22,052 bases of DNA from an uncultured Ignavibacteria bacterium (lineage in GTDB: Bacteria > Bacteroidota > Ignavibacteria > Tepidaquicellales > Tepidaquicellaceae): assembly GCA_937924675.1 (NCBI GenBank), contig CALEVL010000341.1:1-22052 (forward strand), in the 5' to 3' direction. Each line of letters starts with the position of its first letter. Within the stretch, counting starts at the first letter, position 1. The position numbers were made by a program, and so were the translations under genes. Positions 1-7,026 of the stretch are shown here, in pieces. The notes under the pieces were generated by a model. It was not told the origin of the DNA. It saw only the letters and a program-made list of their open reading frames with translations, and searched no databases.

Positions 1-41
1 GCAAATATACTCATTGAGGCGGTGAAATTAAATTAAGAATT

Positions 42-111
42 GAGAATTGAGAATTGAGAGTTGAGAAATGAGAGTTGAGAGTTGAGAGTTGAGAATTGAG
101 AGTTGAGAATT
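42..111. repeat. Heptanucleotide tandem array, ten GAGARTT-like units
   Basis: Ten consecutive 7-base units, mostly GAGAATT or GAGAGTT (one is GAGAAAT), run without a break in register and are preceded by a partial AAGAATT. The top strand is almost pure purine plus TT. The array lies in the leader of the first outer-membrane protein gene and is not translated in any supported frame. Confidence 0.9.
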
Positions 112-125
112 ATGGCAAAGTTGTG

Positions 126-167
126 ACTTTGAACTTTCAACTTTGATCTTTCAACTTTGATCTTTGA
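126..167. repeat. Second heptanucleotide array, six WCTTTSA units
   Basis: Six 7-base units (ACTTTGA, ACTTTCA, ACTTTGA, TCTTTCA, ACTTTGA, TCTTTGA) follow the first array after 14 bases. Read in the register AACTTTC/AACTTTG, the units approximate the reverse complement of GAGAGTT, so a transcript across both arrays could fold into a long imperfect hairpin using G-U pairs. It ends about 47 bases before the ATG at 215. Confidence 0.85.
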
Positions 168-214
168 ACTAATTTTCAATTTCAATCAACTTTAAATTTC
201 TTTACTTTGAGCCA

Positions 215-1978
215 ATGAAAATTGTCTTCATATGTCTCATTGCATTATGTATAAGTATGTTTGCGCGAACAGTCAATTCGCAGGTCGAGATGGTTGATAT
301 AGGAGATCCTGTTTATCAATTCCTGAAACAGATGCAAGTATCCGGCTACTTAAGTGATTACAATTCCTCACTTGCGCCCATTTCCAGAAGTTCGGTTGCC
401 GGTTTTTTGAAAAAGCTGAATGAGTCATCATTGCGGTTTTCTTCGAGTGCCAGTTCAAGATTAAAATATTTTTCGACTGTATTTGAATATGATATGACCG
501 GCAAAACAACTTATCAGAACAGGCTTCTGCTCGGGCCGGATAAGCTGAATGACAACAGAAATACAAATCTGTATTTTCATACTGATTCATCAGTGGCTTT
601 CTTTGCTGGAGTTAATGCTTCATCTTTCTATAGAAAAAATTCGGATGTACCTGACGAATTCGCGAATATGATGTTTGGCAACGCCGGCTTATCTGCACGG
701 GCGACACTCTTTGATCAGGTTGGAGTAATGCTTGATGTGCAAAGAAGTTTTGGTGCAGGAGGAGACAGCAATTCAAACCAATATGTCCCTTTTTTTTCCC
801 CGGAGACAATGGGTAAAGACGGATTCAGGGATCAAAAGGAACAATACAATTATGACAGGGGATTTGGAAATAAGGGCTCTGAAGAAATGGAAGATGAAAT
901 TGATAACAGCCGTTTTGCAGGATATGTACGCTATGCAACGATGAATGAGTGGTTCTCGCTCTTGGTTGGAAGAACTGCCTCAAGTTATGGCTTCGGATAT
1001 ATTGACAAACTTTTTCTATCCGACAATGCAGATGCTTTTGATGCGGCTCAACTTGAACTGAAGTACAAGTCTGTAAATTACAGGTTCTTCTATGGCTCAA
1101 TCTCAGGTGACTCAACCGGAATCTATACTTTTTATGAACCTTTTCCGATATATGAAAGAGAGCTGTCTTCAAAGAACATCGTGAGCCATTACCTCGGCAT
1201 TAACTTTTCGCAGGCATTTCGTCTGGGTCTTTGGGAATCTGTAGTTATAAGCGAGCAACCATTCAGCTTTACATATTTCAATCCGGTCAGCTTTCTTACA
1301 TCTGCAGATCTAAGCTCGGGTGATGAAAGCACTACCAAGAATAATGCAATCCTTGGAGTTGAAATGGAAGTTACTCCTGCAAAGAATATTTCCTTTCAGG
1401 CATCGTTGCTGATTGATGATCTTACATTCGGGACTTTGTTTGAAGATGACTCACTGAATGAAAATAAGTTTGGCTGGCAAATTGGTGCTATGTGGACGGG
1501 GCTTCCGGGACTCGCACTTTCACTTGAGTTTACTCATCTCGATCCGTTTGTTTACTCGCATCGTTCTAACAAAAGCACTTACACTAACAGAGGTTACTCG
1601 CTTGGACACGCGCTTCCACCAAATTCAGACGAGATTGCTCTGCAGATGCAATACAATCCAACGCCTGAGATCAGCGCAAATTTTACTTACAGACATCAAC
1701 GGTCAGGCGAGGGAGTTGAGCTTGATCAGAACGGGACTCTGAAAGCAAATTACGGAGGATACATAAATTACGGACTCGGTGATGCTTATCTCCGGACAAA
1801 CAATTTCCTTGACGGTAACAGGATCAACAGAGATTATTTCATACTGAATGCTTCTTATCAGTTCATCCGGCAATTTTACCTTCTGACAAGGCTTGAATAC
1901 AGATACATTGACAATATTTACGAAAGCAAGACGTACGATGACTTACTGCTGGATCTTGGGGTGAGATTTGATCTTTGA
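215..1978 (+). CDS. Wzi-like outer-membrane beta-barrel protein (capsule assembly Wzi family)
   Basis: The 587-residue product starts with a signal peptide (hydrophobic residues 3-16, likely cleavage after Ser22 before Gln23). A short N-terminal segment with the motif DPVYQFLKQMQVSGYL follows (about residues 31-46), then a long stretch of alternating aromatic and polar strands ending in Phe-Asp-Leu, as expected of an outer-membrane barrel. The N-terminal motif and the later segments FVYSHRSN and GHALPPNSDEI have counterparts in the protein at 7027-8748, so the two are paralogues. Wzi proteins help hold capsule on the cell surface in other bacteria; a direct capsule role here is inference. It heads a close-packed run with the methyltransferase nine bases downstream. 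No clear Shine-Dalgarno sequence precedes the ATG, and the leader holds two heptamer arrays. Confidence 0.7.
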   Translation: MKIVFICLIALCISMFARTVNSQVEMVDIGDPVYQFLKQMQVSGYLSDYNSSLAPISRSSVAGFLKKLNESSLRFSSSASSRLKYFSTVFEYDMTGKTTYQNRLLLGPDKLNDNRNTNLYFHTDSSVAFFAGVNASSFYRKNSDVPDEFANMMFGNAGLSARATLFDQVGVMLDVQRSFGAGGDSNSNQYVPFFSPETMGKDGFRDQKEQYNYDRGFGNKGSEEMEDEIDNSRFAGYVRYATMNEWFSLLVGRTASSYGFGYIDKLFLSDNADAFDAAQLELKYKSVNYRFFYGSISGDSTGIYTFYEPFPIYERELSSKNIVSHYLGINFSQAFRLGLWESVVISEQPFSFTYFNPVSFLTSADLSSGDESTTKNNAILGVEMEVTPAKNISFQASLLIDDLTFGTLFEDDSLNENKFGWQIGAMWTGLPGLALSLEFTHLDPFVYSHRSNKSTYTNRGYSLGHALPPNSDEIALQMQYNPTPEISANFTYRHQRSGEGVELDQNGTLKANYGGYINYGLGDAYLRTNNFLDGNRINRDYFILNASYQFIRQFYLLTRLEYRYIDNIYESKTYDDLLLDLGVRFDL

Positions 1979-1987
1979 TAGATTGAG

Positions 1988-2659
1988 ATGAAATCCGCAA
2001 TATCAAAGTCATTTCGTTCCTATGCTGATCAGAATGTTGAAGGATCTTTCTCTGAAACATTCCGGAAAAAGAGGATGAGGTTTTTCATAGAGTTCTGCAA
2101 CAAGTTTGATAACAAACTTAAGATCGTTGATATCGGAGGAAAATTCTATCACTGGAAGAGTTCTGCAGAATTCTTGGAAAACATTGAACTGACATTGATA
2201 AACGTTGAGAAAGAGACAGAAACGTTGCCCGAAAATGTAAATTTTATAGAAGCCGATGCAAGGAATCTTGAAATTATTTCTGACAAGCAATTTGATGTTG
2301 CATATTCAAACAGTGTCATTGAGCATTTCTCAAATTTTGAAGATCAAGTAAAGGTTGCATCAAACATCAGGCGGATCGCAAAGCATTATTTTGTGCAAAC
2401 CCCAAATTATTATTTCCCGGTCGAGCCGCATTTCCTGGTACCGTTTTTTCAGATGCTGCCACCCGGTGTGAAGATAACTCTCGTGAAAAACTTCTCACTT
2501 GGTTGGTACGAAAAGCAGTCAGATGACAAGTCAGCTGCTGAGCTTGTTAATTCAATTAGACTTCTGAACAGGAAAGAATTGATTGAGCTTTTCCCGGATG
2601 CAGAGATTTATGAGGAAAAATTTTTTGCGATGAACAAATCATTCATAGCTTATCACTGA
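1988..2659 (+). CDS. Class I SAM-dependent methyltransferase
   Basis: The 223-residue cytoplasmic protein has a Rossmann methyltransferase core. Motif I is IVDIGG (residues 46-51), an acidic residue ends the second strand in INVEKE (71-76), EADAR at 88-92 matches the segment that contacts the adenine ring, and FDVAYSNSVIEHF (102-114) is the typical post-II/motif IV region of Methyltransf_11-type enzymes. The substrate cannot be read from the sequence. Such enzymes are common in glycan and cell-surface loci, which fits the Wzi-like gene nine bases upstream. It is seven bases from cdaA, so the genes are probably cotranscribed. Confidence 0.75.
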   Translation: MKSAISKSFRSYADQNVEGSFSETFRKKRMRFFIEFCNKFDNKLKIVDIGGKFYHWKSSAEFLENIELTLINVEKETETLPENVNFIEADARNLEIISDKQFDVAYSNSVIEHFSNFEDQVKVASNIRRIAKHYFVQTPNYYFPVEPHFLVPFFQMLPPGVKITLVKNFSLGWYEKQSDDKSAAELVNSIRLLNRKELIELFPDAEIYEEKFFAMNKSFIAYH

Positions 2660-2666
2660 ATTATAA

Positions 2667-3527
2667 ATGGAACTGTTTAAAATAGGATTCCTCTCTATAA
2701 AGCTCATGGACATAATTGACATATTAATTGTCACTTATGTATTCTATAAGCTTTATACTGTGATGAAAGGTACAGTCGCATCGCAGATATTCATAGCACT
2801 TGTGCTGATTTTGTTATTCTCATTCTTAGCTCAGCTGATAAATCTGCAGGCAACCGGTTGGCTTCTTAGCAGAATAACTGAGATCTGGGTGATAGCCCTG
2901 ATCATATTATTTCAGCCGGAGATCAGACGGCTGCTGCTTCTGATCGGGAAAACAAGACTTGGAAGGCTGTTCACAAAAGGAACAGTTGATGAAGATATAA
3001 ATGAAATCAGTGAAGCTTGCTTTGATTTGAAAAGCAGAGGATGGGGAGCATTGATCGTTATTGAGAGAAGTTCGGGATTGAAAAGTGTAATTGAAACAGG
3101 GGAGCTGATTCAATCGCGTGTAAATAAGGAAATGATAATCTCCATATTCAGTCCAAGCTCTCCGCTTCATGACGGTGCCGTAATAATCAAAAATGACAGG
3201 ATAGAGGCTGCAAGATGCCTCCTTCCATTATCTGATCTGGAGAAGATCTTAAACAAGAGACTTGGGACAAGGCATAGAGCGGGAATCGGAATTACAGAAG
3301 TATCTGATGCAGTTGCTGTAATTGTGTCTGAAGAAAGAAAAACTATCTCACTTGCATCAGACGGAAATCTTGATGTTATAACGGATTTAACAATGCTCAA
3401 GGAAAAGCTAAATGAACTCATGGGTAAAAGATCAGTCGCCGGTTCAATGAAAGAGATATTGAAAGAGACGGGAAGTGAAGTGTTTGAGAAAGATAGCGAT
3501 GCAAAAGAAAATATTCCGAAAAAATAG
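2667..3527 (+). CDS. cdaA: Diadenylate cyclase CdaA (DisA_N/DAC domain)
   Basis: The 286-residue membrane-anchored enzyme condenses two ATP into cyclic di-AMP, a messenger controlling potassium and osmotic balance and cell-wall homeostasis in other bacteria. Three hydrophobic segments (about residues 14-33, 38-60 and 66-83) form the CdaA-type anchor. The DAC domain follows, with the two signature motifs intact: DGA at 169-171 (in SPLHDGAVII) and RHR at 202-204 (in GTRHRAGIGITE). Both are needed for nucleotide binding and catalysis, so it should be active. A basic, Lys-rich tail ends the protein. In Firmicutes cdaA is followed by the regulator cdaR/ybbR and glmM; here it sits between a SAM methyltransferase and pcm, with no cdaR in view. 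Confidence 0.93.
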   Translation: MELFKIGFLSIKLMDIIDILIVTYVFYKLYTVMKGTVASQIFIALVLILLFSFLAQLINLQATGWLLSRITEIWVIALIILFQPEIRRLLLLIGKTRLGRLFTKGTVDEDINEISEACFDLKSRGWGALIVIERSSGLKSVIETGELIQSRVNKEMIISIFSPSSPLHDGAVIIKNDRIEAARCLLPLSDLEKILNKRLGTRHRAGIGITEVSDAVAVIVSEERKTISLASDGNLDVITDLTMLKEKLNELMGKRSVAGSMKEILKETGSEVFEKDSDAKENIPKK

Positions 3528-3529
3528 CA

Positions 3530-4198
3530 ATGGGAATGCTTCAACAGGTTCAAAGAGATCAGCTTGTAAAGGAGCTCATCAAAGAAGGAATTGATGACGA
3601 GTATGTATTAGGCGCAATAGAAAGAACAAAGCGTGAATATTTTGTCGCCGATGAAATGAAGAAATATGCATACGAAAATGTTGCATTGCCGCTTGAAGGA
3701 AATCAGACTATCTCTCAGCCCTTTACTGTTGCTTTCATGACTCAGCTTCTTGATGTGAGAAAAGGTTACAAAGTGCTCGAAGTTGGAACAGGTTCAGGAT
3801 ATCAATCTGCAATACTCAAGGAAATGGGTGCCGTTGTTTTCACAATAGAGAGAATCAGACTGCTTCACACAAAAGCAAAGAAGACACTTGCTTCACTTGG
3901 TTATGATGTCAATCTCAAATGCGGCGATGGAACAATGGGTTGGGCTGAACATTCACCCTATGACAGAATAATTGTAACTGCCGGTGCACCGCAGGTGCCA
4001 AAGGCATTGTTGCTTCAGCTTAAGCCGGGCGGCAAACTCGTGATTCCTGTTGGATCTGCAAATTCTCAGGAGCTGAATCTGGTTGAAAGGCAGTTTCCGA
4101 AATCCGGTGATGAAGAACCGAAGTTTGTCAGAAAGAAATACTTTGATTTCAGGTTTGTGCCTCTGATTGGCGAGGAAGGGTGGGAGGAGAGCAATTAG
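3530..4198 (+). CDS. pcm: Protein-L-isoaspartate O-methyltransferase
   Basis: This cytoplasmic repair enzyme methylates isoaspartyl residues formed by protein ageing, so that they can revert to aspartate. The 222-residue product is of usual family length. The family-specific motif GNQTISQP is at 57-64, the SAM-binding glycine motif VLEVGTGSGYQ at 82-92, and the C-terminal half has the PGGKLVIPVG segment. The ATG lies two bases after the cdaA stop, which implies cotranscription and probably coupled translation. The stop codon is the first three bases of a short heptamer array. Confidence 0.93.
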   Translation: MGMLQQVQRDQLVKELIKEGIDDEYVLGAIERTKREYFVADEMKKYAYENVALPLEGNQTISQPFTVAFMTQLLDVRKGYKVLEVGTGSGYQSAILKEMGAVVFTIERIRLLHTKAKKTLASLGYDVNLKCGDGTMGWAEHSPYDRIIVTAGAPQVPKALLLQLKPGGKLVIPVGSANSQELNLVERQFPKSGDEEPKFVRKKYFDFRFVPLIGEEGWEESN

Positions 4199-4223
4199 AA
4201 ATTGGAAATTAAGAATTAGAAAT
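4196..4223. repeat. Short heptanucleotide array, four TAGAAAT-like units
   Basis: Four 7-base units (TAGAAAT, TGGAAAT, TAAGAAT, TAGAAAT) start at the pcm stop codon and run into the pcm-yigZ gap. Their period and purine-rich composition match the arrays at 42-167. Confidence 0.7.
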
Positions 4224-4284
4224 AGTTCAATCTGTTCAGCAATTTTGAGTTGCATTAAACTTCGTCGAAATCTAATAGTGAAAA

Positions 4285-4905
4285 TTGAATGAAGTAATAA
4301 GTTCATATAAGACTCTTTCGGAATCATGTTCGTTTGAACTAAAGGAATCCAAATCAAGGTTCGTAGCAATTGCAACTCCATCTCAAACAATTGAAGATGC
4401 AATGAACTTGTATGCGGGTGTTAGAAAAGAATATTATGATGCGGCACATTTTCCCTTTGCTTACAGATTGAAACCTGCGGGGGAGCTTTACAGATATTCA
4501 GATGATGGCGAACCTTCAGGCAGCGGAGGCAAGCCTGTTTATGACGCACTTGTCAAGCATGAGCTTGCAAATTCCATGTTGGTGGTGGTCAGATACTTTG
4601 GCGGAGTTAAGTTAGGCGTAGGTGGACTTAAACGTGCATTCTTTGAAACAGCAGATCAATGTTTGTCTTATGCAAAGATCAGGGAAGTAATCATTACTGA
4701 AAGATTGCAGATTCAATTTGAGTACAAATACATTAGTGCAATGATGAAGCTGATTGAGGATGATGGTGTTAAGATCTCTGAAAACAAATCAGAGGAAGAG
4801 TGCCTGCTCGTTTTAGATGTGCCGGTTTCAATAGCAGATGAATTCCGAAAAAAGCTATTGACAGTGAGCAATGGTTCTGTGAAAACAGATAATCCTATCT
4901 CTTGA
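4285..4905 (+). CDS. yigZ: IMPACT family protein YigZ/YvyE, TTG start
   Basis: The 206-residue protein belongs to the UPF0029/IMPACT family. The hallmark YSDDGEPSGSGGKP is at residues 71-84 and RYFGGVKLGVGGL at 103-115, followed by a smaller C-terminal domain. Eukaryotic IMPACT inhibits Gcn2; the bacterial role is poorly defined, with proposed RNA or nucleotide binding. The start is TTG at 4285: an in-frame TGA lies at 4279-4281, and the next in-frame Met is residue 40, inside the conserved fold. The 3' end overlaps the convergent radical SAM gene by 11 bases. Confidence 0.88.
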   Translation: MNEVISSYKTLSESCSFELKESKSRFVAIATPSQTIEDAMNLYAGVRKEYYDAAHFPFAYRLKPAGELYRYSDDGEPSGSGGKPVYDALVKHELANSMLVVVRYFGGVKLGVGGLKRAFFETADQCLSYAKIREVIITERLQIQFEYKYISAMMKLIEDDGVKISENKSEEECLLVLDVPVSIADEFRKKLLTVSNGSVKTDNPIS

Positions 4906-5932
4906 ATGGCTCAATGCGATCAGTAAAGTCGGGCCTGTAGTAACTCTCCGATTCAAACTCCTGAATGAAACCGTTTTCTAGTTCGAATTCATCCATAAGT
5001 TCCAGCACTTTGAAATATTCTCTTTCGCGAATATTCCTTGACAAGAGTTCAGTGTCCAATGCTTTGTGAGTTGGGTAATATTGCGACATGACCGAAACAT
5101 TTATCTCCCTGTCAAGCTCCGAAATAAATCTCAACGTGTTTCTGCTTCCTGCAATATCGTTTGGAAGGATCAGATGCCTTATCAGAAGCCCTCTTCGTAA
5201 TAAACCATTTTCAATTGTGAGGTCACTTCCTAATTGACTGTTCATTTCGCGGACAGAGTTCATTGCATGTGTCCAATAATTCTTAACTTTAGAATACATA
5301 TATCCATAATCATTATCAGAGTATTTCAAATCCGGAAGATAAATGTCAATGATTCCATCAAGCAGTTTAAGAACTTCAACCGAATCATAAGAGTTGGTAT
5401 TGTAAACCAGCGGAAGCCGAAGACCATTGCCGGCAGCTATATCCAATGCTGCAATTATCTGCGGAACGAAGTGTGTTGGTGAAACCAATCCGATGGCATT
5501 TACATTCTTGCTTTGAAGCTCAAGCATGATATCTGCAAGCCGTTCAATTGTAACTTCGTTTTTGATTTCAGTTTTGTGATTCTGTGAGATCTCAAAATTC
5601 TGGCAATAGACACATCTGAGATTGCAGTTGCCGAAAAAAATATTGCCAACGCCATTGTCATTCCCGTTTTCTGCACATCCGGAAAGAACAGGTTCTTCAC
5701 CATGATGAACACAGTAGGATGAGACAACAGGCAAGATTCCTGAATAGCAAGCGGATATCTTATTCTCCAGTCTGTTAAATTTGCAGTCCTTCGGACAAAT
5801 GTCACATGAACGCAACATGCTCATTAGCAGGTTAGCTCTCCTGCCGAGTTCACCACTGCTGTGCAGATTCAAATATGATGGAAAGGTCTTTCTCAAGTTA
5901 GTGATGTTCTGATACAAAAAATACTTATGCAT
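4895..5932 (-). CDS. PflX-like radical SAM protein (COG1313 type)
   Basis: The 345-residue protein carries the radical SAM [4Fe-4S] motif CNLRCVYC (Cys103, Cys107, Cys110), preceded by a Cys-rich N-terminus (Cys43, Cys46, Cys50, Cys62, Cys74, Cys86) that could bind a second cluster or zinc. The segment GNIFFGNCNLRC and the overall length fit the family often annotated as putative pyruvate-formate-lyase-activating enzyme PflX. The real substrate of that family is not established, and no glycyl-radical enzyme is visible nearby, so the activase name should not be taken literally. Its ATG overlaps the end of the upstream patatin gene by eight bases, so the pair is probably one operon. Confidence 0.82.
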   Translation of the reverse strand: MHKYFLYQNITNLRKTFPSYLNLHSSGELGRRANLLMSMLRSCDICPKDCKFNRLENKISACYSGILPVVSSYCVHHGEEPVLSGCAENGNDNGVGNIFFGNCNLRCVYCQNFEISQNHKTEIKNEVTIERLADIMLELQSKNVNAIGLVSPTHFVPQIIAALDIAAGNGLRLPLVYNTNSYDSVEVLKLLDGIIDIYLPDLKYSDNDYGYMYSKVKNYWTHAMNSVREMNSQLGSDLTIENGLLRRGLLIRHLILPNDIAGSRNTLRFISELDREINVSVMSQYYPTHKALDTELLSRNIREREYFKVLELMDEFELENGFIQEFESESYYRPDFTDRIEPFKR

Positions 5933-6893
5933 AGAAAACTGTCATGCTGTCAGGCGTGTCATAACCAAGCTCAAGCATTAACTCCATATTAGTAAACGAG
6001 AGTCCGTCTCCAAGATTCTTTGAAGGTCGGATCACTCTGAGTCCGATTTTCCTCTTACCGTAGAAAGGATTATTTGCAGAAGTAAATATCGTATCTAACT
6101 GCTCATCCGTAAAGCCCGTATTTCTCTGGACGCGTTCCCGGAGCTGCTCTATATAGCTTGCTCCTGATGAATAAAGTTCTGTCATGCGCAGATCATTGCC
6201 TGCAACTTCATTTGAAAAAATATCTATTGTCCTTAGAAGAATGTCTTTCACATTGTTCAGTATAGAAGCATCAAAGTATCTCTCATTCGGAGGGGTTGTA
6301 ATTATGGCAGTAATATCAGTTGCACCTGCATCAATTACAACATCAGATGGAAGAAAATTTCTTGCTCCGCCGTCAATATATTGAAGTCTGTTGATCATAA
6401 CGGGCGTCATCAAAACGGGTTGAATACAGCTTGCAAGTATCGCACGAATGAACATTTCCTTATCTTTCCACAGCATAACGTCATAGTTCCTGTTGCCCGT
6501 TGCATTCGTATTCGTAAAATAAGTTGAGCGTGAGTTCTGCAGACAAACTGTTGAAATGAATATCTTCTTACCGGAGTTCATTATCCTCTCGTATCTCTCC
6601 TGGGTTATCGTCTTTCTGATTAACTTCTCCAGCGGTGCAGTGTCATAAAGTGCATTCTTATAGAGTGCAGCGCTTAGAAGATCGTTTTCTTTCAGCACAT
6701 CATCCTTAGTAACATGCTTGTAGATTTTCCATAACTCATCTAAATCACCGATTGCCAGCATAGGCGCTATAAGCGCTCCGGTGGAAGTTCCTGAAATAAT
6801 GTCAAATGATTCACCCTTGTTGTACAATCGCTTGAGTACACCTACCGAAAATGCACCCTTGTCACCTCCTCCGCTGAGAGCTACAGCCTTCAT
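5925..6893 (-). CDS. Patatin-like phospholipase/acylhydrolase
   Basis: The 322-residue protein has the patatin Ser-Asp dyad. The oxyanion-hole motif is SGGGDKGAF (7-15), the nucleophile elbow is GTSTG with Ser37, and the catalytic Asp is Asp174 in DGG. Patatins hydrolyse acyl ester bonds of membrane lipids. No signal peptide is evident, so it is probably cytoplasmic or peripheral to the inner membrane. The lipid substrate is unknown. It is the first gene of a two-gene minus-strand unit and is transcribed away from the Wzi-like gene at 7027 across a 133-base intergenic region. Confidence 0.88.
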   Translation of the reverse strand: MKAVALSGGGDKGAFSVGVLKRLYNKGESFDIISGTSTGALIAPMLAIGDLDELWKIYKHVTKDDVLKENDLLSAALYKNALYDTAPLEKLIRKTITQERYERIMNSGKKIFISTVCLQNSRSTYFTNTNATGNRNYDVMLWKDKEMFIRAILASCIQPVLMTPVMINRLQYIDGGARNFLPSDVVIDAGATDITAIITTPPNERYFDASILNNVKDILLRTIDIFSNEVAGNDLRMTELYSSGASYIEQLRERVQRNTGFTDEQLDTIFTSANNPFYGKRKIGLRVIRPSKNLGDGLSFTNMELMLELGYDTPDSMTVFYA

Positions 6894-6965
6894 GATATGA
6901 TAATGATAGTTGGAAATTTAATTAATCAGATCGCATATTACAAAAATCTGTCTTTAAATTCTCAC

Positions 6966-6973
6966 TAATTTTG
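6966..6973 (+). promoter_or_regulatory. Candidate -7 box (TAnnTTTG type) for the 7027 gene
   Basis: TAATTTTG matches the Bacteroidetes-type -7 consensus TAnnTTTG exactly and would give a leader of about 45-50 bases. No convincing TTG/TTTG -33 element is seen about 20 bases upstream, and an 8-base AT-rich match can occur by chance. Confidence 0.3.
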
Positions 6974-7026
6974 GAGATGTTAATTTTAAAGCAGCAGCTA
7001 AACCATAATTACATTTTTATTATCGC

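Noticed and set aside
4895..5932. Naming the radical SAM protein a pyruvate-formate-lyase activase
   Set aside because: The radical SAM motif is present, but the family is only PflX-like by habit of annotation, and no glycyl-radical enzyme is nearby.
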